Positions 34,966-47,400 of a stretch of DNA of 64,000 bases are shown here, piece by piece. The notes under the pieces were generated by a model. That model searched no databases, had not been told where the DNA came from, and was given only the letters and a program-made list of their open reading frames with translations. How positions within the stretch are numbered: position 1 is the stretch's first letter; each line of letters begins with the position of its first letter. Source of the DNA: Monodelphis domestica (Eukaryota > Chordata > Mammalia > Didelphimorphia > Didelphidae); contig NC_077232.1 in the NCBI RefSeq assembly GCF_027887165.1, forward strand, positions 57,737,788 to 57,801,787, read 5' to 3'. The position numbers were made by a program, and so were the translations under genes.

Positions 34966-35098
34966 TTACTACTACTACTACTGCTACTGCTACTGCTACT
35001 GCTACTGCTACTGCTACTGCTACTGCTACTGCTACTGCTACTACTACTATTACTACTACTACTACTACTACCCCACCACTACTATTACTACTACTAAT
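34879..35098 (+). repeat. CTA microsatellite with an internal (CTGCTA)10 block
   Basis: About 100 bases of CTA units, then exactly ten CTGCTA hexamers at 34981-35040, then CTA with ATTA interruptions. It sits at the 3' TTATTATT-type end of a MIR, a likely seed. The Tyr-, Thr-, Leu- and Val-rich frames over it are artefacts. Confidence 0.97.
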
Positions 35099-35835
35099 AC
35101 AATTATTATTATTACTCTTTCTGCAAGTCTCCACTTTGCTTTTCCAAGTTTAGTCAGAAAGAAGAGAGATCTCAAAGTGGAGTAGGATGGGACAAGATAT
35201 AGTTATGTTTTTCAGATTTTGAAACAAACAAAATAATTGATCCCTTGAGAAATTGTAGAGCCATGAGGGTGATTTGGGGGGTATATAATTAGCTCCTCAA
35301 AATACAGCATGTATTATTAATGATGTAATGTGTATTTGACTTCGAAGGAAGTGCACTGAACAACTTTAGGGAATCAATCTACAAATAGCTAAAAATCTCA
35401 TAAATAAGACATCACTAATTGTTCTTGAATAACATCTCACTCTAAAAGGTAGGCTTGCTGAGATTAAGTTCTTTGTTCGCTCATGTTTAGGCACACCTGA
35501 TTCCTGATTACATAGGCTAGTAGATGGTAGTAGAAAATCTCTATCCATAGTTAATTCATCCAGTGCCTCTTAGAATCTTTAGCTGTCTTTAAGAATCACC
35601 TCTTGTATTACCTCCTAAAAGAATCCTTTATCAATTTCCCTAGTTTTCAATTCTCTTTCCTTTCTCAAATTATCTTACACAAGTATCTGGACAAATGTCC
35701 CAATGAAATGAAAACTCTTTGAAAATGGTACTATTTTTCATTTTTTTCTCTGAATCCCTAGAAACTAGCATGCTACCTTATATATTATGGGCATTTTAAA
35801 AATGTCTTTTAAATTGAATTGAGTTATTGAAGCAG
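35099..35835 (+). repeat. Receptor duplication unit, copy A, including an L2 3' end
   Basis: 35110-35540 aligns with 50255-50800 (TCTGCAAGTCTCCACTTTGC versus TCTGCAGCCTCCACTTTGC, and onward through the EBF site). 35540-35830 is L2 3' sequence (CTTAGAATCTTTAGCTGTCT...GGGCATTTT) matched by 50825-51080 and by 48965-49245. Confidence 0.75.
35231..35455 (+). promoter_or_regulatory. Candidate olfactory receptor promoter with EBF/Olf1 and homeodomain sites (copy A)
   Basis: TAATTGA (35234-35240, homeodomain/LHX2 type) directly abuts TCCCTTGAGA (35241-35250), one base from the EBF/Olf1 palindrome TCCCNNGGGA. A TATA-like CATAAATA follows at 35399-35406 and a splice-donor candidate AAAAG|GTAGG has its GT at 35449. 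The paralogous segment at 50380-50610 keeps the same elements in the same order and spacing (EBF to TATA 158 versus 160 bases). Paired homeodomain and EBF sites are known hallmarks of OR promoters. It lies about 8.6 kb upstream of the first receptor's coding exon, mostly separated by later L2/L1 material. Promoter function and exon are inferred. Confidence 0.5.
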
Positions 35836-37379
35836 CTTCTCCTACTGGAAAGGACCAATATCTGATTTAATGTTCTGACTTTGCCATATGACCTTGTACA
35901 AGTTACTGGATCTTGCTGAACATCCAGCTCCTCATCTATAAGGCTGGTCAATAAATAAATACAGGTAATTGCTAACCATATTAAGTGATAAGAATTTATA
36001 TTTCTTTTTGCATGATATGTATCTTGTGTTTCATATATCTTAAGACATTTTTTCTTAGAATGCTATTTGTTTTCTTTTGAAACTGTGATAAAGAAAAAAA
36101 CTTTTATTTGAAATCATATAGGAGTGAGGACCAAGTCCTTGCTTGAACAAAATCCCCTATGTAACTTTTAGAGAGTCACTCAGCTTCTCTTCTCTGGGTT
36201 TTGGTTTTCTCATTTGTAAAATATGGAGTTTGGATTAAATGACCTCTAAGATCTTTTCCAGGTCTAAATCAAAAGGGGACTTTGTTTAGCTAAAAACAAT
36301 AGGAAGTCATCTAAACAGTGTAAAATCAAAGTAACATTTGGGCTAGAAATAATTCACATTCCTATTAATCAGAGGATTGTTATTATGACTTTTTCAATTA
36401 CAATACAGTTGATGCCTTATTGGCAGTCAGGTATATGTGCCAATACTCTTGATAATCTTGCTGCTAACTCTAAAATAGAAGTTTCTTAAATTGGGATCCA
36501 ATTTCTAGTCTTTTTAATATTTTGATAGACATATTTCAATGTAATTGATTTTTTATGTTCCTATGTATTTTATTTTACGTATTTAAAGACTATTCCATCA
36601 ATATCACCTGGCTGCCCAAAACATCCAGGACTCACAAAAAAGCTCAAGAACCTCTGATAGAGGTACAGCAGGATCCCCATTTATGTGAATAATGAAGCCT
36701 CTGGAGTGGTCATTTACATTTGAATTCACACTGTTTCAAGTTATATAAAATATGGTCAATGATTCCAGCCCACTGAAAATGTCCAATGTGAATCCAAATA
36801 ATGCAACTCCTTCAGAGAATTCATTTTTCATATCAATTGGATCCTTAAAACTGTTTATCTCAATTTCATTTTATAGAAGAGAAAACTGAAGTTCGGGAAG
36901 GGAAAGTGACTTATATAACATCATATCCTAGAATCCATATTGGAATCCTAAGTCTCTCACTCTTTCTCTTGAATCCTCCTGCTTCCATAATGCTGAAGGA
37001 CCCTAGTTAGGTGAGATATTATAAGTGAAACCCTTAGGTATTGGCATCTGGTAGGAGTTTGGAGGTTTAAGGTAGAAAGCAAAAGGCAACAGATGAGATG
37101 TTTACTCTTTTGCCTCCTTCTCTCTGCTTAGGAATGTTTGAGCTGGTCATGATCTCTCTCAACAATACCTTTTTCCTACCACTTGGCATCACAGGAAGTA
37201 TGACATTCTCTTGCCTTATGCCTAGACTCTAGTGCCTGTTTGGAGATCAGAGTTTTTCTGAGACACCTCAATCTGGCTCAGCAAAAGCTCTCTTAGCTTC
37301 AGGGTCAATGATTTGGAAGTGATATGGTCCAACTATTTCTATAATTTGGTAGCTTATAAAAGTTCCATCAAAACCTTAA
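35836..37379 (+). repeat. MIR copies and unassigned sequence
   Basis: 35840-36010 and 36085-36275 are plus-strand MIRs (CATTTGTAAAATATGGAGTT, TAAATGACCTCTAAGATCTT). 36480-36660 belongs to the old family also seen near 3950-4147. 36830-36965 is antisense THER1-class (TTTTATAGAAGAGAAAACTG). The remainder is unassigned. Confidence 0.55.
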
Positions 37380-37381
37380 AA

Positions 37382-37545
37382 TTCAGGCCAACTAGATGGC
37401 TCAGTGGATAGAGAGTCAGGTCTGGAGAGGGAAGGTCTTGGGTTCAAATTTGACCTCAGACACTTTCTAACTATATGACTCTGGGTAAGTCACTTAACTT
37501 TCATTGCTTAGCCCTTACTGCTCAGATGGTTAATGGTTTTTAAAA
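37382..37545 (+). mobile_element. Marsupial SINE (SINE1-like), diverged
   Basis: GGCCAACTAGATGGCTCAGT...GGGTTCAAATTTGACCTCAG...GGGTAAGTCACTTAACTTTC...TTGCTTAGCCCTTACTGCTC. Confidence 0.82.
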
Positions 37546-38729
37546 AACCCTTAAAATTCATAATTACTTTAACCTCTAGCTAGGGAATTCCTAGTATTCT
37601 GAAAAGATGTTTAAACCTTTGACCCATTTCATTCTGTTTATACTGATCTAGGTCTTGGTAGACTCAGTAGCCCACCTGCATGTGAATAATATACAGATAT
37701 GTCACAAAGAAGTTCTGATTGCTCATCATTTTTATATAAAAGAAAAATCAGGAAATATAGACAGCTTAGATAGAGATCATAAATACATAACAGTAATTGG
37801 GGAGGGAATCGGTAGAGTTAAGCCTTTTGTCCTGCTCAAAAAAAGTAACAACCAGGATCTTCAGTTCATTCCAGCTACTATATCCTTATGAGTAGATACT
37901 TAGGCACTTTAGTTTAGCCTTCAAGTGTGTACTCTCTATTTTCAAAATTCCAGTGGAAAAAAATCTAGTTTTCTCTCTTCTGCTCTACCAATGACATCTT
38001 GATGATATGCAAGCTGCCACTGCCAATGGCTCCCATTTTAGACAGAGTCCACTCTCCTTTTCATTGCTAAAGTCTCAATTCAACAACAGGTTGGAAGAGA
38101 AACTTTCCCAGTTTCAGAGGTCAGTTTCTCCCAAAATAAGAACACTGTCTGCCAAAGTGTGCAACTCCCAGAGCAAAACGTTATCATTTAGTTCCTTTTT
38201 CTGTCCAGGGCTGGATAAGCATATAGCAAAGCCATAAAATTAGTTTTTAAGATGAAGTATTTAAGATGGTCAATGGTAAAAAGAAAGCATGTAAAAGGAG
38301 AAAAAATGATCCAAGAGTGAGATTCTATCTCAGTCTCTTCAACTGACCTTGGACAAGTCAGCTGTCCTTTGAAATATAACAGCTTTGTCTCCTTATCTCA
38401 AGGGAGAGCATGTCATTATGACAACATGCCATGAGTTCTATGAGATCCCCAAATCCCAAACCATTGGAGAGGAAGCAACATGATACATCTAGTCAATAGT
38501 CTCTTCCCTTTAATGATTCTTGGCTCCCTAAATATTCTGAAATACATTACAACAGTTACCAAAAAATGAAGCCTTTGAAAAAGTACAACTATTATTTCTA
38601 TTTCTTTAAATTACCACAAAAAGCATAGACGTAGAAGAATGTTTTTTAAAATAACATCAAAATATAGATTTAATATCCAGACCACCATTATATGTGTGGA
38701 GACACAGATTCTTGCTATCTTTTCATAAG
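37546..38729. other. No gene or clear repeat seen
   Basis: Open frames of 76-78 codons at 37655 and 38007 lack homology, domain features and codon bias. No interspersed repeat recognised. Confidence 0.45.
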
Positions 38730-39115
38730 ATTTTATCTGAAAATTGTATTGATATTAATTTGTTTTTATTTTAAAGTTTTATTTCTTTGCTTTATTTTCC
38801 TGGTTCAAGTATTAGAACCATATGTCTCAGGGAGGGAGGGTAAATAACATTTTCTATCTCAATTTTAAAAGATTGTGGAGTAATATCTGTATTAATTGTT
38901 CTTTAAAAGTTTAACAAAATTCATTTTCAAATCTACTTGCATTGTAGGTTTCCCATCATCTTATTCTCACTTTGGCAATTTCTTTACAACCAGTTCAATT
39001 TTATTTTCATTGAACTGATTTCAATTTTATATTTATGATCTCTATTTTATGTTCTATTAATTTCAGTATTAAAAATTATGTAGATGATCCCCTTTTTAAA
39101 AAAATTTCAGTTATT
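38730..39115 (-). mobile_element. Diverged L1 RT fragment
   Basis: TCCTGGTTCAAGTATTAGAA, TTAATTGTTCTTTAAAAGTT and CAATTTCTTTACAACCAGTT follow the antisense RT segment seen at 24290-24510. Confidence 0.6.
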
Positions 39116-39119
39116 TTGG

Positions 39120-40330
39120 TAAGTTAGCTAATTAGTCAAAAGTACTTATAAAGCACCTATTATATACCGGAGCAATGTTCCAATCCCTATGAATACAAAT
39201 ACAATGAATAAACAATCCCTATTTGCCAGGAAGTTACATTCCAATGGGAGGCCCAACATCAAGAAGAATATGAAGAATATAAATGATGAAAAATACAAAT
39301 AATTACAAATTTAATAAATAAAAGATAATTTGGCAAGGAGGGTCCTACAGTTGAGGGAATCAGGAATAGTTTTCTTTAGAAGGTGACATCTTGAATGGCA
39401 TCTTGAAATGGAGAGATTTCATGAGGCAGAGGGATGAAGGAACTATCTTGCAGGTATGGAGACTGGCCAGTGCAAAGGCAGGGATATTTATGATGGAGTG
39501 CTATACATGTGGAAAAGAAAGGATAGCTTGCCTGGATAGTATAGTGTAGGTGGGGGTGTTGTTTACAATAAAGTCAGAAATGTAAATTGTAGAAAAGTTG
39601 TAAAGGTCTTTTAAAAAGAGGCATTTCTATTTTATTCTAGAGTCAAAAGAGATATACTGAAAATTATTGGAAAGTACAGTGACATCTTTAGAAATATGTT
39701 TAAATAAAATAACTTTGTCAGAAGCTTAGAGATTGGAATGAATTAGGGAGAGACTTGAGAAATGGACACCAATTAGGAAGCTCCTACATTATCTGAGAGT
39801 GATTAGAGTATGAACTAAAGTGATAATTAAATGAGTAAAGAAAAGGGTTGGATGAAAGCTATGTGATAGAACTAGAAGTCAAAAACTTTCACATTTGTGA
39901 TGTGGGAGGTAAGTAAGAGTAAAGGAAGTAAACTAATGTTGGAATCCTTAAGATTGTATAACAGAAGTGGTAAACTGGAAGATGGCTGGATTGTGGAGGA
40001 ATATAATGAGTTCTATGTTGAACATATTAGGTTTGGCATGTCTCTGGGATATCCAATTTAAAATGTCAAAAAAGGTATTCAATGATATTAGATTAGAGGT
40101 CAGTAAGGAGACACTGGACTTGGATATATTGATCTGGTAGGTTCTAGTGAGGGTATTTTAAGGATGAGGGAGACAATATTTGAAAGCAGTAGAGAAGGAA
40201 ACAACCAATAGGTAAAGAGAAGATGGATATAATATGCCATGATATTTAGTTGATTTTGATAATTCTTTTTATTTCTCCTCTGATGTGATTTCATTTTTTA
40301 AATTTAACTTTAAAAAATCAGGAGAGACAA
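39120..40330 (-). repeat. L2 LINE 3' region, long copy
   Basis: Begins ACTTATAAAGCACCTATTAT and runs through GGAAGTTACATTCCAATGGG, TCTTTAGAAGGTGACATCTT, TGTTGAACATATTAGGTTTG and GGATATCCAATTTAAAATGT. The order matches the antisense ancient L2-associated 3' region. Confidence 0.55.
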
Positions 40331-41689
40331 AATGGAAGAGTTGAAATGATGGATGCATCATTGATGATATAACCCCTGATCTCCCAAAGGTGACTATCCC
40401 TGATAGAAAAGAGTTGCAGAATCATACATTATATGAATAGTGGACAAATAAGAAAGGATGATCTGTCTCTATCATCCTCATAGTGAGAGGGGATGGTGGT
40501 TCCTATTGTCTTTCATTTAAAAAACACAAGAATTCTGAAAGAATAGGAAGAATATGGTGAAGAAGGGCTGGAAATGGAAACTTCAAGGGTCAAGGATTAT
40601 CCCAAAGAAAGTAGGGGATGCTACTGAAGAGTTTTCCTTAAGAAACAAATGACTTTGTCTGTAGCAGGAGATAGAGACCTCATGGTGACTTCACTTGGAG
40701 GAGATTCTTACATTGTGAAGCCACTTTCTCTAAGAAATTGCTGTACTTTCTTAAACAACATTTAGCTCCAGAAGAAAGTAGGTGGGAGTGTCGAGTGGGA
40801 GTAATTAACCTGGAATCCACTGAATTTCATTGAATCTATGGGTTTGTGAACTTGGAAGAGTTGTTTTCACTAACTTCTAATTGAAACAAGTAGTTCCTTC
40901 AGTTGTGAATTTAGGCAACAAATATTATTTTGTGAAAGGTTAGGATCTATAGCACAAAACAGTATGGGACCTCTGAATTCTATAAGGAATAGGCAAGATC
41001 CTAGACTATAATGATGGAGGGAGGTAATTGAGTGGGATAAACTTGAGACAAAGTAGCATAATCTTTGGGAAAGATATCAATTATGTTGAAGATGAGTCAC
41101 CAGATTTGATACAAAAGGAAATTCCTATAGCAGGGCATTACTTTCCTCTAACATTTCTTCTCTCATAAATTGATGTCTCTAAGAATAATGCAGAATAGGA
41201 AAAAAAGGGATGATGAGTCTAGTCAGTAACTAAGAAATTGAGTTGAGGAGGGAGATCAAAGATGGTATTTTGGAGCTTCAACTTCATGTGGATCACAGAG
41301 ATAATAGAAATGGAACAAATAAGGGAGTGGGCTATGAAAAATATAATAAAATTCAACATATGTTTAAAAAAGAGAAACAATAAGGAAATGAAAACAAAAA
41401 ACTTGAAAAGAGAAGTAAAAGACAATTACTAAAAATGAAGTTGAAGAAAAGGGTTAGGAAGATTTCAAACTACCAACTAAAAGACAGAAGAGGAGAAAGA
41501 ATAACTTGATGCAAAAGAAATATAAATGAGCAATTAAGTAAAGGTAAAGAATTTGGAATAAAGTAAGTAATTGAGAATGAAGATATGGAGCCTGTGGAAG
41601 AAGAATATTATCAAAGTAGTTTAAATAATCCTAACTGTAGGAACAATGTATTGAAAAAGCAAAAGAATAAAGAAAAGAAAAACTAAATA
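40331..41689. other. No gene recognised; probable old LINE debris
   Basis: A-rich, frame-poor sequence leading into L1 ORF2 remains. The 68-codon antisense frame at 41219 is low-complexity hydrophobic. Confidence 0.4.
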
Positions 41690-43780
41690 AATAAATGGAG
41701 GGAAAAAATTATCGCTTTAAATGTGAATAGATTAAACAATTCAATAATAAAGAGTATGAGAGAACAGATAATAAAACTTGAAAATCTATAATATATAAGA
41801 AACACATTTAGAAAAGAAAAGACAAATGGAATCCATAATGAGAGACTAGTAAAAAATTAACTCTTTACCAAGTGAATCTGAAAAGAGCAAGAATTGTAAT
41901 CATATCATTCAAGACAAAAACAAAATACTAAGAATAATATAAATAATCAAATATACTATATTATCTCTAAGGAAACCTTTGATAATAAAACAATATCAGT
42001 ACTAAATGTATATGCACCATATGACATACATCTAAATTTGAGGGAAGGTTAACTAATTTATAAACAGACATGAATAGTGAATTATGGGGAAATGATGGAC
42101 CTAGAGGAGTCTAGATCCCCAATGAACATCTTCAAAAAGTTCTAAAAATGAACCAGAAGGAGCATGATGAACACAATTCTTAAAAACTGGAAGCTTCTTC
42201 ATCCAGGCCAAGACTGCACCAGGATCTCTTGGAAGCTTGGATAAGAGACAAACCCTGTAAAGCAGGAGCCAAACCGCTGACCCAGACCAGCAAACAATGT
42301 GAGTTCAGAGCCCAGGAAGCTCATGTACCCATGAAGTTTAGGGCCTAAGAAAGCTGCTAGAACAGCAGTAGATGGGGTCATACTGGTGTCCAAGGAACTC
42401 AGAACATGGTGCCTGTGTAGCCACAAGGGATGCCTAGTAGCAAAATGGGTAAATTAATATCCCAGACAGCCCAGTGCACAGAATCCAGTCAGTTCCACCA
42501 AAAGTAGAACAGGGAATACAATCAGAGCAGAGCATCCGTATCTCAGTCCTTACGATCAGGAAGCACAGCACATGGGTAAAACAATGCTCACACAGCTCAC
42601 ACAGCAAGTAAAGGTACCAGGGCAATATCTGGCAAGGAAAACACTGACGGCCTCTCATGAAGTCTGCTACCAGCACTATTAATAATATCTAGGTGGGATC
42701 CATCAAACTCATGACAAAGGACAGAATCATACACGAATTTGAAATTGTGCAAGAAAGAGAAAGGAGTCAAAGCCTAGGTTGAGCCACCAAGAGACTAGTC
42801 CCAAACCCAGTAATTCCTGCAGAAGGCATGGCCTAATATTTGCCACCACAAGCATGAAACATGGGCTGCCAACAGTATCGGAGGAATCTGATTGAGATAC
42901 GGGAGGCTGGGGATATTAAACAGAAGAAAATGCCCAACATAAGGAATACTTTGTGACTGAGAGAAAGAAGTTCAACAAGTAAACTAAGAAGGAAAAAGTA
43001 ATTCCATCATAATTCCAAATGGAGCTTCAAAGGAAAATTTTTAAAAGTATTAGTAGGAAACTTTAATGTTCTTTTCATAGAGCTAGACAAATCTTACAAA
43101 GATAAACAAAAGGGAAAATAGAATTGAACAAGTTGGAGAATTTAGAACCAACTGACATAGTTTTTTTTAATTGGAATATAAAAAGATACACATGGTTTTT
43201 TTCATCACCAAATAATACCTCTTAAATTTAACTTGTACATAAAGAAATTATAAATGCTAAAAATCCAAATTACTAAATATCATAGTAGACTGTTGCACAA
43301 TAAAACAAGTTAGTTGCTTAATTATGGTATATTATGAATTATGGGAATGCAAACAAAATATACAGATCTAAAAAAGACTTGATAACAAAATTCTGAATAA
43401 TGAATGGGCCAAAAATCACAGAAGCAATTTATAACAGCATGAAAGAAAATGACTGTTAAGAGATAATATACAAACATTTCTGGAATGAAGCTAAAATGAC
43501 AAGTGAAAAACTACATCCTTGAAAGTATAAACTGACAACATAGAAAAGTAACTAAATTGAATATGTAATTAAAAAGAGAAATTTAAGAAATAAACCAAAC
43601 TTTTGTACAAAAAAAGAAAATTTGGAAATTATTTTAAAATTGACAAATTAGAAAATAAATATGACAGAGCCAATAAAATTATAAATTGGTTATTTGAAAT
43701 TAACAAAATAAACATGCCATCAATATGATTTTTAAAAGTTAAAAATAGAATGAAACTCATTTTAATTGTCTTATTAAGTC
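41690..43780 (+). mobile_element. Diverged L1 ORF2 remnant split by about 1 kb of other sequence
   Basis: 41700-42050 translates with stops to endonuclease phrases (ALNVNRLNNSI, VLNVYAPYDI). 43150-43745 resembles the segment between endonuclease and RT (NKIN and NWLFEINKINM phrases). The intervening 42080-43020 is GC-richer and may be an L1 or HAL1 5' UTR insert. The remnant ends about 50 bases from the first receptor's splice acceptor. Confidence 0.6.
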
Positions 43781-43781
43781 T

Positions 43782-43814
43782 CTATCTGCCCTTTTGTTAT
43801 ATCAGGAATCAAAC
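43782..43814 (+). promoter_or_regulatory. 3' splice acceptor and 9-nt 5' UTR exon start of the first receptor
   Basis: A pyrimidine-rich run ending TTTTGTTATATCAG is followed by GAATCAAAC and the ATG. The second gene has TTTTTGTCATAGCAG, then GAATCAGAC and ATG. Conservation of tract, AG and 9-base spacing supports the acceptor of the usual OR intron that separates 5' noncoding exon(s) from the single coding exon. Confidence 0.75.
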
Positions 43815-44759
43815 ATGGAGTCTATGCCACCAGGAAACTACACAGCAGTCACCAACTTCCTTCTTCTGGGATTAACAGATGATCCCCTTCTTTGTATCAT
43901 TCTTTTTGTGCTAATTCTGGGGATATATGTATTCACAGTAATGGGAAATTTCTGCACAATCATTCTAATCAGGTTGAGTCCCCAGCTTCACACCCCCATG
44001 TATCTCTTTCTGAGTCATTTGGCTTTTGTTGATTTTTGGTATTCTACAGGTGCTACCCCTAACATGCTTGCAAATTTTTTACAGGAGAAAAATATCATGA
44101 CTTATTCTGGCTGTATTACCCAGCTGTGTTCTCTGGTTACCTTTGGGGCCACAGAGTCTTTCTTGCTCACATCCATGGCATATGACCGCTACATGGCCAT
44201 TTGTAACCCATTGCTTTACTCTGTGAAAATGTCTGACCAGGTCTGCCTTCTTCTTATAGTGATTTCCTACATTGGTGGTTGTCTGAATGGGGTAACTTAC
44301 ACTGGCTGCTTATTGAATTTATCTTTCTGTGGACCCAATGTAATCGATCACTTTTTCTGTGATTTTTCTCCATTGGTTAAGCTTTCCTGTTATCATGCCT
44401 TTGCAGCAGAAATACTTCCTGCTATCTATTCAGCAATAATCATAGCTATAGCTCTTGTAACAATTGCCATCTCCTATCTGTACATCTTCTTCACCATTCT
44501 TAGTATGAACTCATCAGAAGGAAGACACAAAGCCTTTTCTACCTGCACCTCGCACCTCACTGCAGTCACTCTTTTCTATGGGACCATTATATTCATTTAC
44601 GTGATGCCTACATCCAGCTATTCCACAGAGCAGAACAAAGTGGTGTCCGTTTTCTATATTGTGGTGATCCCAATGTTGAATCCCATGATCTACAGCCTGA
44701 GGAACAAAGAGATTAAAGATGCTTTAAAAAGACTGGTCAATAGTAAAAGACATTCTTAA
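43815..44759 (+). CDS. OR5P-like: Olfactory receptor, class II, OR5P-like (first copy)
   Basis: Seven-transmembrane odorant receptor of olfactory sensory neurons, expected to couple to Golf and adenylyl cyclase. The 314 codons are intact, the usual length. Visible motifs: N-glycosylation site NYT at residues 8-10, GN in TM1 (44-45), LHTPMY (58-63), [10 protein letters not shown] at the end of TM3 (121-130), SY in TM5 (220-221), KAFSTCTSH before TM6 (239-247), PMLNPMIY in TM7 (286-293). C100 and C182 fit the conserved extracellular disulfide, with C172 and C192 in loop 2. Phrases such as [15 protein letters not shown] and [18 protein letters not shown] are typical of OR5P2/OR5P3. An in-frame ATG 21 bases upstream lies before the splice acceptor AG at 43804-43805, so I start at MESMPP, which has A at -3 and G at +4. 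A paralogue lies 10.7 kb downstream. Subfamily placement is by recalled similarity; orthology and ligand are unknown. Confidence 0.96.
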   Translation: MESMPPGNYTAVTNFLLLGLTDDPLLCIILFVLILGIYVFTVMGNFCTIILIRLSPQLHTPMYLFLSHLAFVDFWYSTGATPNMLANFLQEKNIMTYSGCITQLCSLVTFGATESFLLTSMAYDRYMAICNPLLYSVKMSDQVCLLLIVISYIGGCLNGVTYTGCLLNLSFCGPNVIDHFFCDFSPLVKLSCYHAFAAEILPAIYSAIIIAIALVTIAISYLYIFFTILSMNSSEGRHKAFSTCTSHLTAVTLFYGTIIFIYVMPTSSYSTEQNKVVSVFYIVVIPMLNPMIYSLRNKEIKDALKRLVNSKRHS

Positions 44760-45330
44760 TTATTGGAACTATTGGTAATTTCAATTAAATCACATTCTTA
44801 TCAGATAAATTGGGAGATATAATTATTTAGGTAATATGATTTAAAATACAGAGTGCTGGACTGGGAGACTAAAGGCATTTATGGGTCTTGGTCTCAGTGA
44901 TGGACTTTGACTTTGAGAGAAGTGAGTTGCTCTCCCTGTGCCTCTTTTTCATCTCTAAAATTAAGGAGATGCTGTAGGTAATCTCTAACATTTGTGGTGT
45001 GGTGAAAATAGCAATGTATTGGGGATAATAAACCCTGGCTTCAAAACTCCTATAACCTTGGGCAATTCACTTAACCTCTCTGGATCTCAGTTTTCCATGA
45101 CTAATAAAATAGTCAACTATATTTATATTCAAAGATTTAGAGCTTGAAAAATCATCAGAATCCATCTAATCAATTCTCATTTCATAGATTAAAAAAAATA
45201 CTCAGCCCTAGGGAGATTTAATAACCTGTCCAAAATACAATTACTGAGCATCAGAGTAGGGTTTGAATTCTGCTCCCCTAACTCTGGGGCCAATTCTCAT
45301 TTCATTGTACCACTGAGTTCTTTTTATATC
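44760..45330 (+). repeat. Receptor 3' flank with MIR copies, shared with the second receptor
   Basis: 44845-44990 is a MIR (AGAGTGCTGGACTGGGAGAC...CATCTCTAAAATTAAGGAGA) matched at the same place behind the second gene (55540-55690). 45010-45115 is another MIR and 45130-45315 an antisense THER1-class SINE. Confidence 0.7.
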
Positions 45331-45624
45331 TCTAGGATATATGATCCTTTAAAACTTCTAACATACAATATATTGAATGGTTGGTTTATAAAATTGTACA
45401 GTCAGGTAGAGTTTGCAATTTTTTAAAAAAATAGTTTTTCTTTTTATATTTCATCCTTTTTCTTAATTTTTAAATTTTGTCTATGTTTGTCTATTATCTG
45501 AGTTCTTGTATTTCTCAAGGAAAATTTCAATGAAATATATGTTTAAAAAAAGGTAGTAGGGATAATTCTTGACTGAGATTTTCAAATAAAAATTCTAAAG
45601 GAAGAATTTTGTGAAACAAATTTA

Positions 45625-45835
45625 TCCATAATTTTTTTTAAAATAAAACCATAATCTCCCATCTAGGAATCAATACTAAATATTGGTTCTAAAATGGAAA
45701 ATCAGCAAATGCTGGGCAATTAAGTGACTTGCCCAGTGTTACACAGCTAGAATGTGTCTGAGGCCATATTTGAAGATAGAATCTCCCACCTTTAGGCGTG
45801 ACTCTCAATATACTGAACCACCTACCTGTCCCATC
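45625..45835 (-). mobile_element. Marsupial SINE (SINE1-like), diverged
   Basis: ATAATCTCCCATCTAGGAAT...AAGTGACTTGCCCAGTGTTA...TGAACCACCTACCTGTCCCA, the antisense body of the SINE. Confidence 0.8.
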
Positions 45836-46074
45836 CTTAAACATTCTTTCCATTTGACTATGTCTACTATTATTTTACAGTAATACTGGTCTCCTATAAC
45901 TTTGCTTTAATTTTTTTCAGTTAATTAGCATCTTTGATTCTATTTATTCCCCCATTCCATCTGTACCTTTATTTTTCAGAAGTTTTTCTTGCATATAGAA
46001 AATTTGAGGAGTTAATTTTCATTTTTCCAGTAGCATTATACTTTTTTCTGAGTCACATGTAAAAACAATTTCTA

Positions 46075-47400
46075 ATATTTGTTTGTTAACATTTTGAGTT
46101 CCAAAATCTCTTCTACCTTGCTTTGTTTCCTTCCCATCCCTAAGATAGTAAGCAATTTAATATAGCTTAAACATAAGGCAAAACATGCAAGATACCATCA
46201 TGCAAATCTTATTTCCATACTAATCACATTGTGGGAAAAGACACATTAAAAATAAAATTAAAAATACTAAGTTTTGATATGCAGTCAGATTCCATCAGTT
46301 CTTTTTCTGGAAATGGATAGCATTTTTCATCAAGAGCCCTTTGGATTTGAATAGCTAAATTATTCACAGTTGATCATCATACAATATTGTTGTTACTGTG
46401 TACAATGTTCTTCTGGTTTTTATCAATTTCTTTTGCATCATTTGTTTAAGTCCAATGTTTTTCTTAAATCAGCCTATTCATCATTTCTAATAGCACAATA
46501 GTAAGTGATAATAATAACTTGTTTAACCATTCCACAATTGGATATCCTTTCAATTTCCAATTCTTTGCTACCCCTTTGTATCCACTTTGGGATAAAAACC
46601 CACTAGTGGTATTTCTGGATGAAATGTTATGCAAAATTCTATAGCCCTTTAGGCATAGTTCCAAATTTTTCTCCAGAAAGGTAGTGCCCATTCACAATTT
46701 CACTTACAGTGTATTAGTATTCCAATTTTCCCATAGCTCCTGCAAAATTTATCATTTTCTTTTGTGTAATTTTTAACAACCTGATAGGTATGGGATGGTA
46801 CCTTAGAGTTGTCTTAATTTGCATTTGTCTAATAAATACTGATTTGGAGAATATTTCCATATAACTATTATATAGTTAGAAATTCTTGAACTCCTAAAAA
46901 AAAATACCTTACCCAAAATTCATTTCTGTATTACCTATAATCCTTTTCTCTCCCCTGCATCTCCACATTTGCATGATTATGTGATTGTTATATAAGTGGC
47001 TATAACTCCTTCCTCTTTTTCTCTTTGACCTGTGTCCAGGCGGAGTTCAGGCAGTTCTTTTGCTTTAGTTATTATTAACAAAACTTTATAAAATATAATA
47101 TTTAGTTGTTGTATATTAATTTTAATCCTTACATTTTAGATAACTGTGATTTCTTTATCTGGAACCTGTCTGGTCATATCCTTTCACCACTTGTCATTTG
47201 GGGAATAATTTTTATTCTGAAAAATTTAACTCTGTTTTCTATATTTGAGAAACAAAGCCTTTATCAGAGAAACTTGCAGTGAAAATATCTTTCCAGTTCT
47301 CTGCTTTTCTTCTAATCTTGGTTGCATTGATTTTGTTTGTGCAAAACTGTTTTAGTTTAATCTAATTAAGTTAACTGTTTTCCCCAATGAGTTATTTAAC
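46075..47400 (-). mobile_element. L1 3' portion
   Basis: Antisense 3' UTR and ORF2 C-terminus: TAATAGCACAATAGTAAGTG, CAATTTCCAATTCTTTGCTA, AGCCCTTTAGGCATAGTTCC, then GTTTTCTATATTTGAGAAAC. 46691-46464 in antisense reads KNWKLKGYPIVEWLNKLLLS. It is old and truncated. Confidence 0.8.

Noticed and set aside
34748-35185. Open frames of 74-145 codons rich in Tyr, Thr, Leu or Val
   Set aside because: Pure translations of the CTA/CTGCTA microsatellite in several frames.
37655-38237. Plus-strand frames of 76-78 codons
   Set aside because: Short, without domain, signal peptide or conserved context; expected by chance.
42199-42676. Two antisense open frames of 75-80 codons between L1 pieces
   Set aside because: No homology or codon bias; the block looks like a GC-richer LINE 5' UTR insert.
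43794-43814. Upstream in-frame ATG adding MLYQESN to the first receptor
   Set aside because: It precedes the conserved splice acceptor, has no counterpart in the paralogue, and OR N-termini usually begin just before the NxT site.
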